Source: Vishniacozyma victoriae (lineage: Eukaryota > Basidiomycota > Tremellomycetes > Tremellales > Bulleribasidiaceae). From it: a stretch of DNA of 64,000 bases. The translations under genes and the position numbers were made by a program. The DNA lies in the NCBI GenBank assembly GCA_017654735.1, contig JADPYG010000007.1:62001-126000 (forward strand). The letters are read 5' to 3'. Of this stretch, positions 20,424 through 33,001 are shown in pieces (positions within the stretch are counted from its first letter, which is position 1; each line of letters opens with the position of its first letter). Below the pieces are notes generated by a model that ran no database searches, was not told the DNA's origin, and saw only the letters and a program-made list of their open reading frames with translations.

Positions 20424-22448
20424 CTAGAGATCATCCCTCATCTCTCCCATTCCCCAACCCCCAGCATTCCCAGTTCCACCCATACTATCCACAGCAAGTA
20501 GATTGGCAATAGGGGTATCTTTCCTACTAAGACACCTGAGGACATCTTGAGCTACTAAACCACCTAAGATCGCTAGGGTCGGTGGGAAGTAATGCGAGGC
20601 GTGGAGGGTCATGTGTCTGGTATCAGTACGCATTCTTTGTATTATTGTGATATTTGGAGATCGATTGTTGATGAGACGAGGCGAGTATGATGAGACATGG
20701 AGAGGGCTGGAACTGGGATGAAACGAGGAGGATGACTTACTGGACAATCGCTGGGTCCATCTCCTTTACTCCCCTAGGATTAATCTTTAATCTACTCCAT
20801 ATATCTTTAGCTATCCCCTGTACTTCCTCAATCTGATCAGGGGTGGGAAGGGCGCCGTGTCGTTTCTCAAATTCCCACATTGCTGCCAGTCAGCCTATAT
20901 TTCATATTATGATCTCGGAGTGAATCAAGTGGATAGACAAAAATGACAATGGGAAGATGGCCCGGGGATGCCAAGGCGGAAGTCAAGATGGTCGAGGATG
21001 GAGGAGTCAGAGGCAGGGATGAGGAGAGAAGAAGAGAAGGAAGTGGACATACCTAGAATACCAATACTAACCCAAGGATAAGCTTCCTTCTGCGCAATCC
21101 TAGTTAACCCGGCATACGGATTCCCATTCCCACCTTCTCCAACAAAATTTGAGGGATCAAAAGCAGAGCTGAAGGTGGGGTAGGATAAGACTTTTTTCTG
21201 GGGCGAGTCGGTTTTATTTGTACCTCTATATAGTCAGCTTCTCTTGCTCTATTCCCTCTTTGCTGTAGCACTCTCGAACCCACTCGGACTTACGTGTAGA
21301 CGAATTGATAGTTCTCGCCTAGATTTGCATATGCGTATCCGTAGAATCCGTATGTACCCGTTGCGTAGATCATCGTCCCCGAGGCTCTCGCTGCTGTGTC
21401 TAGTGTTTCCTGACGATCAGCCCCGCATAATTATATCGCTTCAATTATCGACATTGCGCGATGCGGCTGACGAGAGAGCAGGGTTTCAATGGAAAAGAGA
21501 GATATAGATGGAGATGGAATGTAGAAATGGGAAGAAGGGAAAGAAAAGACAAACGCACAATATCCGCCCTAGCCAAATCACATCCCACAACAACATCCAC
21601 CCCTTCCTTCTTCAAAAACTCTTCAATCTCCTTTCCCTGATCTACTTTCGCCCCATTTTCCCCGTTCTTTGGATCTCGGACGAATGGTGATAATGTCGGT
21701 AGAGCTGTTAAAGAGACTAGGGGGTTTAAAGATTGGATTTGGGGTGTCGCTGCTGTTGTTCTCTATTTATCAGTTCTCTGGTCGAGTCGTGATATGGAGT
21801 CGACACATCGAATTGGAAATGAGGAGGAGGACGAAGTAGGAAGATAAGAAGGAGTAGCAGAGAAAGACGTACCTCCTGACCAACAGCTCCCTCTTCTTCC
21901 CTAAATAAAAACCCAGATCCTAAATCCTCCTCTGTAACCACCCCGTTGTCCATGACGATCAATCGTCCAATTCCAGCCAACACGAGGTTCTTGATGATCT
22001 CATGAGCTACTGTCTTGAGGGATAGAATTAGGACTGTTGATGATCTCATTCTGATTATTAGCTTTCTCTTCTTCCTTCCCTTCTCGTCCTCCTTCGCCCC
22101 GAGTTCAATTTCCCTTCCTTCCTTCCTTCCTTCCTTCCTTCCTTCCTTCCTTCCTTCCGCTTACACTGTTTCACCAGCTTCAGTTTCTTAACGTGCTTCA
22201 ATTCGCCTCGAGAAGAAAGGACTAGAGATATAGATGAGAGGAGGACATACCGGTTCTGAGCTTCTAGACCCCATAATCTGATTTGTCGATCATATAATGA
22301 TGCCTCATCTATCATCAGCCCCAGTCCACTGATCATTCGCTCTTTTCTCCTAAATTCAAGTCCAAGGAAGTGTAGGCTCACCCTCAGTAATCTGCCCATT
22401 ACTTAGCCCAGTAGGAGCCGCAGGGGGAGTAGGTAATCCAGTAGTCAT
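20424..22448 (-). CDS. AOS1: Aos1, SUMO E1 activating enzyme subunit 1
   Basis: 376 residues in 8 exons: 22448-22382, 22308-22251, 22050-21873, 21762-21559, 21409-21294, 21225-21053, 20882-20741, 20616-20424. Aos1 pairs with Uba2 to activate SUMO. Family features are EASLYDRQIRLWGLEAQNR, a Rossmann-type strand-helix VLILSLKTVAHEIIKNLVLAG ending in IGRLIVMDNGVVTEEDLGS, the FREEEGAVGQE segment, an internal MIYATGTYGFYGYAYANLGE block, and the C-terminal HYFPPTLAILGGLVAQDVLR repeat-closing helix. The nucleotide loop GxGxxG is modified to LSLKTVA, which is common in Aos1 because Uba2 supplies the adenylation site. The third intron carries a tetranucleotide microsatellite. Confidence 0.93.
22113..22158. 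repeat. (TTCC)n microsatellite inside an AOS1 intron
   Basis: About eleven copies of the tetranucleotide CTTC/TTCC lie between AOS1 exons 2 and 3. Length polymorphism here would not touch coding sequence. Confidence 0.93.
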
Positions 22449-22587
22449 TGTTATAGAGTATATGAGTAGTAAGTGCTCGCACAGACATTTGATGGACAGT
22501 TCATTCCCAGGAACAGCTGACGTAATCATTCCACCGGGTCATTCAAAAGTTTATGTCCAGTTGTTACATCTTCAATAGATATAGATC

Positions 22588-23755
22588 ATGGGGATGAGTA
22601 CATTCGATCCAGCTGCTCATTTAAGTAAACAGGGTTGGAAGGGGAAAGGGACTGGTACGTAAATCTCTTGAATTCTCTCGCATCTTTCTTTCTTCTTTTC
22701 TCAGTCTATTCTCAGAGTACAGAGATATGTCGAGTGTGGATTGAACTGATATTCAGCTTTGAAGCAGGGTCACGCGACTCGACCGCTTGCTGTGGTGCAG
22801 AAGAAGAATCTGTCGGGAATTGGAAAAGATAGGGATGAAGCAGTACCTTTCTGGGATCAGTACGTCCATCTTCTGTGTACCATCACATCCATCAACCTCA
22901 AAAACTATACAAACCAAGATGCTATAGGGGGAACCTTGATCAAGTCAGCGAGGGGGGGAACGACATCAATGAGAAAACGCAAGGAATAAAGAGCTGACAT
23001 ATAGAATATTCGCAGCAACAGCAGCATCAATCTTTTCCCCCTCCCCATCCGGTTCAGGTTCCTCAACCCCATTATCAACAAATGCAGCCCACTCCTCAAC
23101 TCGATCATGGACAACAACCACATTCGGTCAATCTATACCACTCCCAAAACCAGGGACGGGAGTTAGTACAGCTGCTAGAGTATCTAAAGAACAAGCTAGG
23201 AGGGGATTATATTCTAGGTTTATGAGGGGGAAGGTTGTTGTTCCGGAACCAGAATCCGAGTCTGAGCGAAGCGAGGGCGAGGGAAAGGACAAGGCCGAGC
23301 GGAGCGAGGGCATGGGCAAGGGCAAGGGCGAGACCAAGGAGGTCGACAAGATCAAGGAGGGTGTGGCTGGACCTTCGACCCCGATGACTGAGGAGGTAGT
23401 ACCATCCAAAAAGTCCAAGGGGAAGGCAAAGGAGGTCAGGGGGGAAGAGACGAAAGAAGAAAAACGAATTCGAAAAGCAGAAAAAGTAAAGAGAAAGGAG
23501 GAAAAGGAGGCGCGTCGAGCTACAAAATCGCAGGTGAATGAGGATGGTACACCGATTGATGATGAGAAGGAAGAGGGGAAATCGAGTCGGAAACGGAAAG
23601 ATCTTGATCTTGGGGAAGATGGGGTTGGGAAGGTCAAGAAGATTAAGAAGGAGAAAAAGGAGAAGGTTTTACAGAATGGAGATGGGCTAGAGGCAGTTGA
23701 GGGAGTGAAGAAGGAGAAGCGCAAGATAGAGAAGAAGACTGGAGAGAAGTCTTGA
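22588..23755 (+). CDS. G-patch protein, Tma23/GPATCH4-like, with lysine-rich tail
   Basis: 306 residues from exons 22588-22654, 22757-22859 and 23005-23755. An N-terminal G-patch-like segment (AAHLSKQGWKGKGTALKQGH, NLSGIGKDRDEAVPFWDQIF) spans about residues 8-65 and matches the Tma23/GPATCH4 nucleolar group linked to ribosome biogenesis. The rest is Ser/Pro-rich, then a long alternating K/E region (KKSKGKAKEVRGEETKEEKR and similar) with several nuclear/nucleolar localisation-type basic clusters. G-patches usually activate DEAH helicases such as Prp43; that role here is inference. The gene starts only 140 bp from the AOS1 start on the opposite strand, so the two share a promoter. Confidence 0.85.
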
Positions 23756-23910
23756 GGGAATGACGAGTTTCATCGCAAATTTATCGATTCGTGTAGATTA
23801 CTTATTATAATGATTCATCTTAATGTAATGCTATTAATGCTACTCTTCGTCTTTTCACGAGATGCGATGTAGTGTTACGAGTTTCTTTACTATTCTATGC
23901 CTATTATTGA

Positions 23911-25936
23911 TCACCGATTCGTCATGCCCTCAAGTATCGAATCTAATAATCCCCGGATAAATTTCTTATCAAGCTACGAATCAGCTCTTATTCCACTCGT
24001 GATGTAATATCTCCCCCAAAGCACGGGATTGAGGAAAAAGGACTTACTGGGAACTCGGTCCCATCGTGTAATCTAGATGCATTCTCTTCTCCTGGATGTA
24101 ATTCCCATTCCGATCTAGGATACGTTCTATCGTTCCGCTGGATCATCAGCTCTGGTCTTCGTGGAAGGTAGCTTCTTCAACCACCAAAGTGGTCCTGCCG
24201 AAAGAAGAGGAGAGGGAAGAGGACTTACCACTGCGTAATGCGTATGGGAAAGGGCTTCTGCGACGATTTGATAGTCCCTCAAAAACGTTTCAGGTAAGAA
24301 GAACTATTCATCAGTCTGCTCTCCTCCCCTCAAATACCGACTTACTTCTACGACAACACCACCGGATGACATGAATAATTGATGGGTTAGGCCGTTTCCA
24401 TGAACTCCGAGGATTATCTATCGTCAGTCTCCACCACTTCCATATCATCCCCAATTGCTCTTTCTCCCCTCTAGAATCTCCGATCCCCTAGTCTAACTCC
24501 TCCTCCAGGGTGGAACCATGAGATGATACAAGAAAAACCATGACAAGAGGAAGAGTAACGTACATCAGCATCAAGTACACTCTTTACCTGATCTTTCAAT
24601 CCAAGACTCCCAAATTTCCCATGAACAAATTCAACCTTGCCCTTCTTCTCCATCTTCCTCAAATACTCTACCAATTCCTCATGATCACCGTCTCTCAATC
24701 TCCTAGAAGTATCTTGTCGATCCACATAAACCACTTTCGGGATCTTCTTTAATGCTTTCCCGGCATTCTTTCGGGAGGCGGTTGAGGTTTTTATGTATTT
24801 TGACATTGATGCTCTCAACGGCTCGAAGGCTTCTCTTGGGCGAGGGAGGGATAGGGCGTGTAGTGCCATTTTATTCCATTCTTGAACTAATGGGTCTGTT
24901 GTCGATGCTCCCCTGTCTGCTATGATTACTGTTCGTTAGCTCCCTTTTCCCGATTGACCATAGGGGAAAGATCAACACAAGCGATGAGATGGACATACCC
25001 CTGTCAAAGTAGAACCAAGCCTTTCCATCCATCTGCATCCCCTCCCATGTTTTCCTATCCACAAACTCCCTTTCTCTCAAATACGTACCCTGGACAAGCA
25101 TCTCATTGAGGCGATATTGATCGATCCAATCTACTCCAGGAATGAGTAAATGATCCGCCAATCTCTCTCCTTGCTTCAATCCTTCCTCGTGCCTTATCGC
25201 TGACAGGACTGAGGTCGGACCCATTATCAATTCGGTTGCGAAATGGTAATACCACCCAACTAGGTTTGGGACATTTCCACCCCCGAATCCTGTGTTTATC
25301 CATACTGCCCATCAGCTCACCATTGCTCTTCCACATCCACTCATTCCTCATAATCTGAAAGCAGTTGATGTGTTCGGATGAACTCACTTGATTCCCCAGA
25401 GAACCTCTTTGTAGGTTTCGTACCCACTATTCCCTCCAGGTTCCCAAATGGATGAGAGACGATAGCATCCCTTCCTGTCGTTACTATATCCCCATCGATC
25501 TCTAATGGTTTATCGGAAAAGTAGTCTATCCATCAGTACTCGTTTCCATCAGCACTCGTATCCATCATTATATCACAGACGACAGATATGATTCATAGAT
25601 CCAGAAAGCACTTACGGAAAACACCATCATTAAACCATATATGATCAAACACTGTGAATCCAGGCACACCACCCGCAAACCTTGTTGGGCGGGGATCAAT
25701 CTTTTCATCATCACCACCAATCCATGATGAAGGTAGTAAGATCTATCATCAGTCCAGTCTCGCAACACGCGCGGATTGACTTACCGCAAGGAAGGCCTCA
25801 GGATACGACACAAGCGACAAGGCTACTAGGCAAAAGACGACTTTCAATCAGCTGAAACTCAAGGGGATGACTTACCAATACTAGAAATTGCAATTCTAGG
25901 ATTTCGTCTTGCTATGCGATTGATTTCATCCCGCAT
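23911..25936 (-). CDS. GT61-type glycosyltransferase (DUF563-like)
   Basis: At least 441 residues in 10 exons: 25936-25876, 25822-25785, 25742-25616, 25525-25388, 25304-24999, 24919-24564, 24417-24346, 24303-24229, 24137-24048, 23973-23911 (1326 nt). The GT61 catalytic block is clear: KDQVKSVLDADIILGVHGNG, THQLFMSSGGVVVEFFLPET and YQIVAEALSHTHYAV. Upstream are GWYYHFATELIMGPTSVLSA and a strong KIPKVVYVDRQDTSRRLRDG segment. GT61 enzymes include EOGT and beta-xylosyltransferases; in encapsulated Tremellales a glycan or capsule role is possible but unproven. The N-terminus is doubtful: the frame stays open upstream of this ATG (PPIEQGESLPSFAQRQPLN), so a signal-anchor exon between 25937 and 26287 may be missing. 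Confidence 0.85.
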
Positions 25937-26287
25937 GCTCACTGATTCATTCAACGGTTGACGTTGAGCGAAAGATGGCAAGGATTCACCTTGCTCAATT
26001 GGGGGAACGGAGGCAAATTACACCAACTCATGCCCGGTGTTGATCGGGGATTTAATACGGATATTAGGCACCAGTCCAATGTTCCATCAGGGCAAGGGAC
26101 ATTCCAGGACCCGGGTCAGAAGAGGTAAACCTTATCAAGTCAAGCGGCTTACATTCCCCCCTCTTGGCGTAATTACCTTACTCATACTCGGCTACTTTGC
26201 CCTGATGCTATGCAAGCTGCAAGCGGTACATAAGCTAGCGATGAGCTCGAGTTCACATCGTATTCTTCACCATCACTTATTTCAGTG
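25937..26287. other. Divergent promoter region, possibly with unrecognised 5' exons
   Basis: It lies between the GT61 gene and the plus-strand secreted-protein gene. The plus strand has an open frame with a strong hydrophobic run (LGVITLLILGYFALMLCKL) that stops exactly at the next ATG, and a TTATTTCAG acceptor-like sequence just before it. A 5' UTR intron or an alternative first exon is possible. Confidence 0.35.
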
Positions 26288-28717
26288 ATGTGGAAATTAC
26301 TCCCTATCCTAGCTCTCCCCCTCGTGAGGGCTATAGCAACCTCGAATGTCGAATTCTGTGTCGGACCCCACGGCTTAGTCTCCTGTTCCGACCTCGCGAA
26401 CGACATTGATCGAGCTGTAGAGTCGGATGAAGAATGGAACTGTGACATTCGAGCTTGGACCCGTGCTCCGGATCTTATCCCTGGACATTCAATCCCAGCA
26501 GAGACCAGGTTAAACCTGAATGGCTCAGCGTGCAAGGACGTCGTAGGATGGGAGATGGGAATGAGGATGAAAGAAAGGGCAATTATCAAGATCAAGTAGG
26601 TTCCCCCACTACCATCCTTTACGATATATATCTGATGTCAAAGGAGGGACGATGTAGAATTCCCCAAGAAACCAGAGAGGAAACCATATAACCATACCGC
26701 CTGGGAAGTGGATATGGGAGATATGAATGATATCTACAGAGGAAGATACGGGAGCTATTATGGTCACAGTGGCGAGGATCTAGAGTACGAGGACGCCATG
26801 GAAATCTACAGTACGTCAATCTTTTAGGGGGTTGAGCTGATGGAAGACGACGCAATTCAGAATAAATCGTTGTTCCATGTAGATGGGCGAGAGAGGGTAC
26901 TGTTTGATGAGAAGTTGACAATGGAGTTGCCTACCTATGGAGGTAAGTCTGCAATCTTTTTAACGACTGACAGACCAAGACTGACATGTAGGGGAGAAGC
27001 CAGTCAATTACATCCGAGGATTTAGTATCAATGTCCCCCTCACTAACGTACGTCTTTCATCATGATATCGTTAATGATAGTTCCCACCGATGAAAGCCTA
27101 CGAAGGTAACATGGCCTCGTCAGGAAAGGATGAACAGGTACGTACCCCCTCCTTTCGATAAGCTGACAAGTAGATGCTAAACACCGAAACGATGTTTGAG
27201 TACTATCACCTCCTCACCCTCTCGAACGGTACAGTCCTAGACGTCCCAGCTGGTCGAGCTGGGTTCCTTACCGAGCCGTCTCCCATTTCGATGTCCAAAG
27301 AGGTAGAGATGAAATGGCCAGTTGTCGTTTCCCTCGATTCGCCGAGGAGAATGAATGAGACAAAGGATGAGAATGATAGAATTTTCGGGATGGGTAGTTA
27401 CAACCAGGGACCCGAATGTGTTAGTTTACCTGCTCGCGGCACTATGTTCAATACTGAGATTGCAGGACGCTGGTAACAAAGCCGAATTCGAAATGAGAAT
27501 TTCGGCCAGTCCCAAGAATATCACTCCAGGTGAGTTCAATTTGACGCGACCCCTTTTAGGGGGATCCAATGAAGTGCGGTGCTAATTCGCAGAACATAAC
27601 ATTACCCTCTCGATCCACCTAAGCCGAAATGGCAACGGATCCGAATATCCATCTTTCCTCGACGTCTCCCTAACAACCTACCAGAATCAATCATTCGCTT
27701 ATACATACCCCCAGATCAACTCCAAACTCGACTACAGCAATTTGATCAGGGAAGACGACGGTTACAGGCCCGGCGGAGTGGACACGTCCTACCCCCAGAA
27801 AATGTTACTTGTCCGATCGCAGGAGAGCTTGGAGAGAAGGAGAAGGGATGAGGCAGGAAGATATGAAACGTTCAGTATGACCAGTAGGGGTAGGTGGCCT
27901 GTTCAGAGGGGTGAGGTCCGATATGACTTTGAAGAAGATGGGCAGGTTGGGAAAGAAGAATACGACTTTGAGATCGAGTTCCCAATGTGAGTCCCACGTC
28001 CTCTCAACCTTTTTAAACTGAGACACTAGCCCGTATAACGTATACCCAAACTTCGAAACGGTATTCACGACCCTCACTCCTCAACTCTCATTCACCCTCC
28101 AGACGACGTTCCTCTGCTCCAAGACCCCAGCCTCAGAGGAAGGCGATCAGAATGAATACGAAGATTTGGATGCTAAATGGGAAGAATGGCGACTACCGAC
28201 CAAGAAACAATCATCATCCGATCCTTTCGGTTCGATGGGTTCATATAGTCACGGACTAAATCATCGTGGATATACCCCTCTTGTTATTCATCGAGAATCA
28301 AATCTATCAGTGGATCAACAATCGAAACTCAAACATTACCTCGATCCCGCTGCGTTCGCTCCATCCCTCTCAAATTCAATCATCTCAAACACCACCCCTC
28401 TCAAATCGTCATCTGGATTGAAATTAGTGGGCCATGAGAACAGGGAGGAGGGAGAGAGCGAGTTGAAACAATCGCGATACGACCTCTATTCGAGTGGCCG
28501 TGGATATCAGTCCCCGTGCATGAAGCAGCGACATATGGGTGATCCTTCTTGCTACATGCGGCGACACGGCGGCGCGAGTTCGCACGCTGCAAAATTGTGG
28601 CAGAGGATGGAGGAGGAGAAGAAAAGTGGTGAGGCGGTTGTAGATACCAACAAGGCAAAGGAGATTTCAGGCCAGAAGGTCTATCGAGTCCCTGCTGCTG
28701 CTCGTAGATACGTATAA
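26288..28717 (+). CDS. Large secreted orphan protein
   Basis: 679 residues in 9 exons: 26288-26595, 26644-26810, 26883-26942, 26992-27047, 27081-27137, 27174-27419, 27466-27529, 27593-27986, 28030-28717 (2040 nt). It begins with a signal peptide (MWKLLPILALPLVRAIATS), then a Cys-containing mature start (NVEFCVGPHGLVSCSD). A beta-rich middle (INVPLTNFPPMKAYEG, YYHLLTLSNGTVLDVPAGRA) includes NITLSIHLSRNGNGSE with several N-x-S/T glycosylation sites. The long C-terminal half is Ser/Arg-rich, with FETVFTTLTPQLSFTLQTTF and a Cys pair near the end (CMKQRHMGDPSCYMRR). No second membrane span is evident. I do not recognise the family; it may be restricted to Tremellales. One internal intron (27420-27465) is needed to restore frame and is well placed. 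Confidence 0.82.
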
Positions 28718-28883
28718 GACTGTTTATTGATAGGTAATAAATTAGGGAAGGATTCGAATAATGCTACTGATTTCTTATGTATATGCTGCTCTGAAGACGC
28801 GACGCGGGATCAAAATTTCGGATCAACTAACGTCCACCTCCAATATGAATATCAACTGTATATACCTAAATCACTCCGGCGCA

Positions 28884-30793
28884 ATGCCATCCACCCCCCT
28901 CATCCCTTCTTCATTCCTCCCTCACCTCCCTCGATCTCAAAATTCATTCGAACCGCTTTCGACTACCGATTTACTTGCGCATATAGCTGTCTTGAGGGGA
29001 CTTTACATACCGCCTGTTCACGGGGGATTCGAAGTTTCGGACTGTTTACTTGAAGATGAGGATAGTTCTGGACAAGGGTATGGGCGTACAGGTGATAAAC
29101 TAGAAGGGCTGAGTGGGGCTATGGATGGACTTGGACTCGACGTTGGGTCGACCGCAGTGGACATCCCGTCCAGCTCGAGCTCAATGGTTGGACTGGACGG
29201 CCGGAATGGAAATTCTCGCGAGTCTTCGGAAGAAGAGAGTGAAGAAGAAGAAGAATCACGAGAACACCTAGATCCATTCGAAAGGGACTGGTCAGAGAAA
29301 TGGTTAAATGGAGTAGTCCGTCGTGCTCAAGGATGGCTCGAGGAGAATGAACCCGAGGACGACGATATGGTTGCTCAGGGTGGATGGAAGATTATGGAGA
29401 GTATTTTGAGGGATGCAAGTGCTGCTTTAGCTATGATGGCTGGGACTAGTGGTACGTTCTATCTCTCCTTGCTCTCGGCGTCCGGCCGGAGGTGGAGATA
29501 TCGTACAGACACTGGAGGGAGCTGATCGATAGCAACGGGCTCCTTGACTCGTCATCTCGTTTTTCCTCTCGATCCGGCTCTTGAACCCGGTTTGAAAGTA
29601 CTACAACCCAACCTCCTCTCGAACCCAGCACTCTCGCCAGCAGCACACACCTTCCTCTCGTCCCTCGCTACTTCACCGACATCCCCACTCACTCTCCGCC
29701 AACAACTAAGTACTTCTCCCCAATCTCCAACCCTATCAAAATCCCCAACCAAGAAGCGAAAAAGAGTCCCAGCGGTACCTGTCTTACTACACGATGCACC
29801 AATGGCTAATCACTTGTCTGTCGGTGTACAAACTTGGGGCTCGGCTATACTCTTAGGAAGGCGAATGGCGAAATACCCAGATCAATTTGGTCTTTTTGAT
29901 TCATACGGATCTGAAGGGATTAGGATATTAGAATTAGGAGCAGGGACAGGTCTACTATCGATCCTATGTCGGAAATTACTAGATCTCAAGGCTGCTACCG
30001 ATTTATCGTCCTCGCCTCGAACACCAAACCAACGTGAACATGAGGGAGGGCAAGGGAAAGGTTTAATAGTAGCTACAGACTTCTTACCGGAAGTGATCGA
30101 TAATCTGAAAACATGCGTCAATCTCAATTTCCCATCTTCAGAGACAGGGATCGAAATTGCGAAACTCGATTGGACGACGTTCCCAACTTACATGGCCAAT
30201 TCGCAGTCTCCTGATGCCGACGGAGGAGCCAGACCCCGGAGTGCTAACGCAGCAGAAGGAGAGGAAGACGAAGAGGAAGACGAAGACGAAGAGGAAGAGG
30301 AGGAAACGAGCCAATATATGGATAAACCATTCGACCTGATTTTAGCTTCTGATTGTGTATATGACGAGACGCATGCGAGGATGTTGAGAGAGGTGGTTTC
30401 TTGGACTTTGAGATTACCAGAGGATGGGGATGAGGGTGGGACTTTCGTATGTTTTCTTTTTCCCCACTTCGCCCATCCTCCTCCCTCACTCCCATCATAT
30501 TTTAGTCGTACACCCGATCGAAGACACCTCTTGAATGGATGAATGGAGCTGACGAGTAGCACATCCTCTCCCCAATCCGACCAACATTCACCCCCGAGCT
30601 CGAATCAATTGACACACATTTCCCGCCTCATCCCACCACCCCAGATACGATTAAACAGGGGGAGGGGCTAGGTAAAGAGAGAGGATTAGTAATCGGTACA
30701 AGGGGTGGGAAACGGAGTATGATCGGCAGGAGAGGGGAGGGGAGGATTGATGAGAATAAGGGGTATTGGTGGTGGGAAGTTGGATGGGCATGA
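28884..30793 (+). CDS. METTL21/Methyltransf_16-type protein methyltransferase
   Basis: 571 residues from exons 28884-29451, 29533-30446 and 30560-30793. A seven-beta-strand SAM-dependent methyltransferase of the Methyltransf_16 group that includes METTL21 and yeast Efm lysine methyltransferases. Motif I is IRILELGAGTGLLSILCRK; an acidic strand is VATDFLPEVIDNLKTCVNLN; the post-I catalytic region is FDLILASDCVYDETHARML. A long N-terminal extension (residues ~1-190) is Ser/Glu-rich and acidic, unlike compact METTL21 proteins, and a poly-acidic insert (EEDEEEDEDEEEEE) interrupts the domain. It ends in NKGYWWWEVGWA. The likely substrate is a lysine on a translation factor or chaperone; this cannot be decided here. 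An earlier in-frame ATG at 28845 is possible. Confidence 0.87.
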
Positions 30794-31041
30794 TAATCGA
30801 TTTCGGGTAGTCAATGTCAGATGTTGTATTATTAGCGCATTGCATCTATATTCCTGAAGTATGGCATTATGCCAGCAATGACCGGAATATACATCCTCAG
30901 TATTGTGGAATTCTCCCCTTGAGAGATCTCCTCTCTTGCTGTGCAGAGGTAGACTCGAAAGGATGTCCTATAGCTACATTCATACGCAGTCCAACTTTCT
31001 TTTGACTTACTCTCCTCATACCAAAATCCAGCCGAGCAATC

Positions 31042-32354
31042 CTAATCATACGCCTTCATAACCTCATTACCCCTGGCAGTATCCCCAAATTGACTCCCTT
31101 TACCCTCTTGCCTCCAATTCGGTTTCTCAAAAGTAGTAGTATGTGACCATGGTTTGTTCCTGCTCGTCAGACCATATCCTCCTATAACAAAACTCGAAAA
31201 GCCGGGACATACGCCATTTCCTTTTCTACTGCACATGCAAACGCTTCTGACCAGCCGTTTCGGGGGAATGCTTCGCATACTGATTTAATGGTTTCTTCGT
31301 GTACGTATTCAGAGAATTTTCCGGCGTTGTCGAATAGTCTATAGGTCAGCGGTGCCCAGTGTCTAGTTCCCAGTCCAGTCCGCAGGTTCAAATTCCCATC
31401 TTCCAATAGCTGAAGCAAGGAGCCTGTGTCCACTGCCATCTTATTGTACCCTCTATGACTCTCCTTCATCAAATCCATGCATCCAGTGACGCGCTCCACC
31501 ACCGCGGACCGGTTCCTGTTGATACCATATCATACCGTCCCGTCTATAAATCCCGACGTTGGTGGTCGAAATGTCGTGATTCTCGCTTTGAGTGAATTAT
31601 TCGAGCGTGATATTCCCATAATCCAGCGATACAAATAGCTCATCCATCTTCCCTCCGAGCTCATAATGCGGTGTCTAGCTCAGCTGTCCTATGCTCCACC
31701 CTCCCCAGCGACATCTTGAGCATTACACCCATTTCAAGTATCCATATCCAGCTCCAATCCCCACTCTTACAGGTACATGATCCCCGCATCTAGCCAGTGT
31801 CCAGTGGTTGTAAAAGACGACTCACGTAGCTAGGATGATCATCTGCCCATTGAGCGAGATGTTCCCGCTTTTTATCCAAACATCCTGATGCAAAATGATC
31901 GACTCGCATACTGAATCCGCTTGTTCCTCCTTTGCACCATTTTCCAGCAGCAGCTCCCTGGCGACGATTCCACCTTTGAACTGCTCATAAGCTACATGAC
32001 CACCATCTCTGTCTAACGATGACGTACCTCAAACGACATCTTGGTTGTCAAGTGGAACTTCTCCGCCAATCCAATATCATGCAGCAGACATGTACAGTAC
32101 CAGGTCTCTTCATCAATCACATAGTCTGGGAAGGTCGTTTTGATGATCCCCAATCCAAAGTAGAAGATCCGATTAGAATGATTGTACGATTTCGAGTCGA
32201 GGTGCGATTTCGCGAACTCCGTTACTGCATTTGCGAGCTTGGTCGTTGGCGGAGGTAAATCGGCGGGCGAGTATGGTTTGGGTTTAGCGGACTTGACATT
32301 TTCAAAGAGGACCTCTTGATCGCGCGGGACGGCTTGCCAATTACCTATTTCCAT
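31042..32354 (-). CDS. HD-domain hydrolase, cyanamide hydratase (Ddi2)-like
   Basis: 241 residues from exons 32354-32028, 31980-31826, 31338-31213 and 31159-31042 (726 nt). The HD metal-binding pattern is seen as FAKSHLDSKSYNHSNRIFYF, CTCLLHDIGLAEKFHLTTKM and DSVCESIILHQDVWIKSGNI, matching fungal cyanamide hydratase and related HD proteins. The C-terminus NKPWSHTTTFEKPNWRQEG fits the family (ends WAHTT in relatives). The enzyme class converts cyanamide to urea; many fungal homologues have unknown substrates. The second intron (31825-31339, 487 nt) is far longer than any other here and splits NGQMIILAT from LFDNAGKFSEY. Both splice sites restore the family sequence. Confidence 0.88.
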
Positions 32355-33001
32355 AATGGGTCGAAGCGATATAAGAGCAATTGTTGAATAGACGGAGATG
32401 GGGATACTATACGCGACAAGGTCTACAATCCCGCCGGGTAATTGTACATCCGGGTTGTCCACCAAACAACGAGCGAATATATAAGATCCACTTGCAAAAC
32501 ATGATGGAGAACCCTTCTTCGCTCTACCAGATCTGTAGTAAACTCTGTTTGTCCTATGAGAGAGATGCGGGCATTTTACACCAACGGTCATACCGTCAAC
32601 TTGCGGCCTTTTCCACGTCATGCCCATGCCCCACCAAATCACACAAATCGCTGGTCCAAGAAACCTACGTAAAGCGTTGTGGGAGTCGCGTTCGATGCAT
32701 TTATCCCCCCTAGACTTTCATTCATCTTACTCATCGAAATCCAACCAAATCACTACAGTTCCAGTCTTGGAACGCAACGACAATAGCTGTATCTCCATCA
32801 AGACCATCAAACTCAGACTCCCGACAAGACCAGCACTCCCTCTGGTGCCAGTGTCATCGAACCTCTCACAGTCACCACCATAGCCTCATATCTCGGTTTC
32901 ATTGCGATCTTCCGCGTCTTTCATTTCACCCATCACCAATCACGCACCACACAACCTCTCAAACACTCCCGATATCCCTCTGCATCAGTGGATTCCTCAC
33001 A
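32355..33001. other. Divergent promoter region
   Basis: It lies between the minus-strand HD gene and the plus-strand orphan at 33002. Nothing coding is supported. The minus-strand frame of the HD gene happens to stay open upstream of its ATG, with no further family sequence. Confidence 0.45.

Noticed and set aside
22058..22399. Minus-strand frame with KEGRKEGRKEG repeat
   Set aside because: Translation through the TTCC microsatellite and AOS1 introns; the spliced AOS1 model explains the region.
30188..30562. Minus-strand poly-Ser frame
   Set aside because: Antisense of the acidic Glu/Asp stretch in the methyltransferase gene.
31370..31410. GGTTCAAATTCCC resembling a tRNA B box in the HD-gene intron
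   Set aside because: The flanking bases cannot form a T-arm stem, and no A box or acceptor stem is visible at the right distance.
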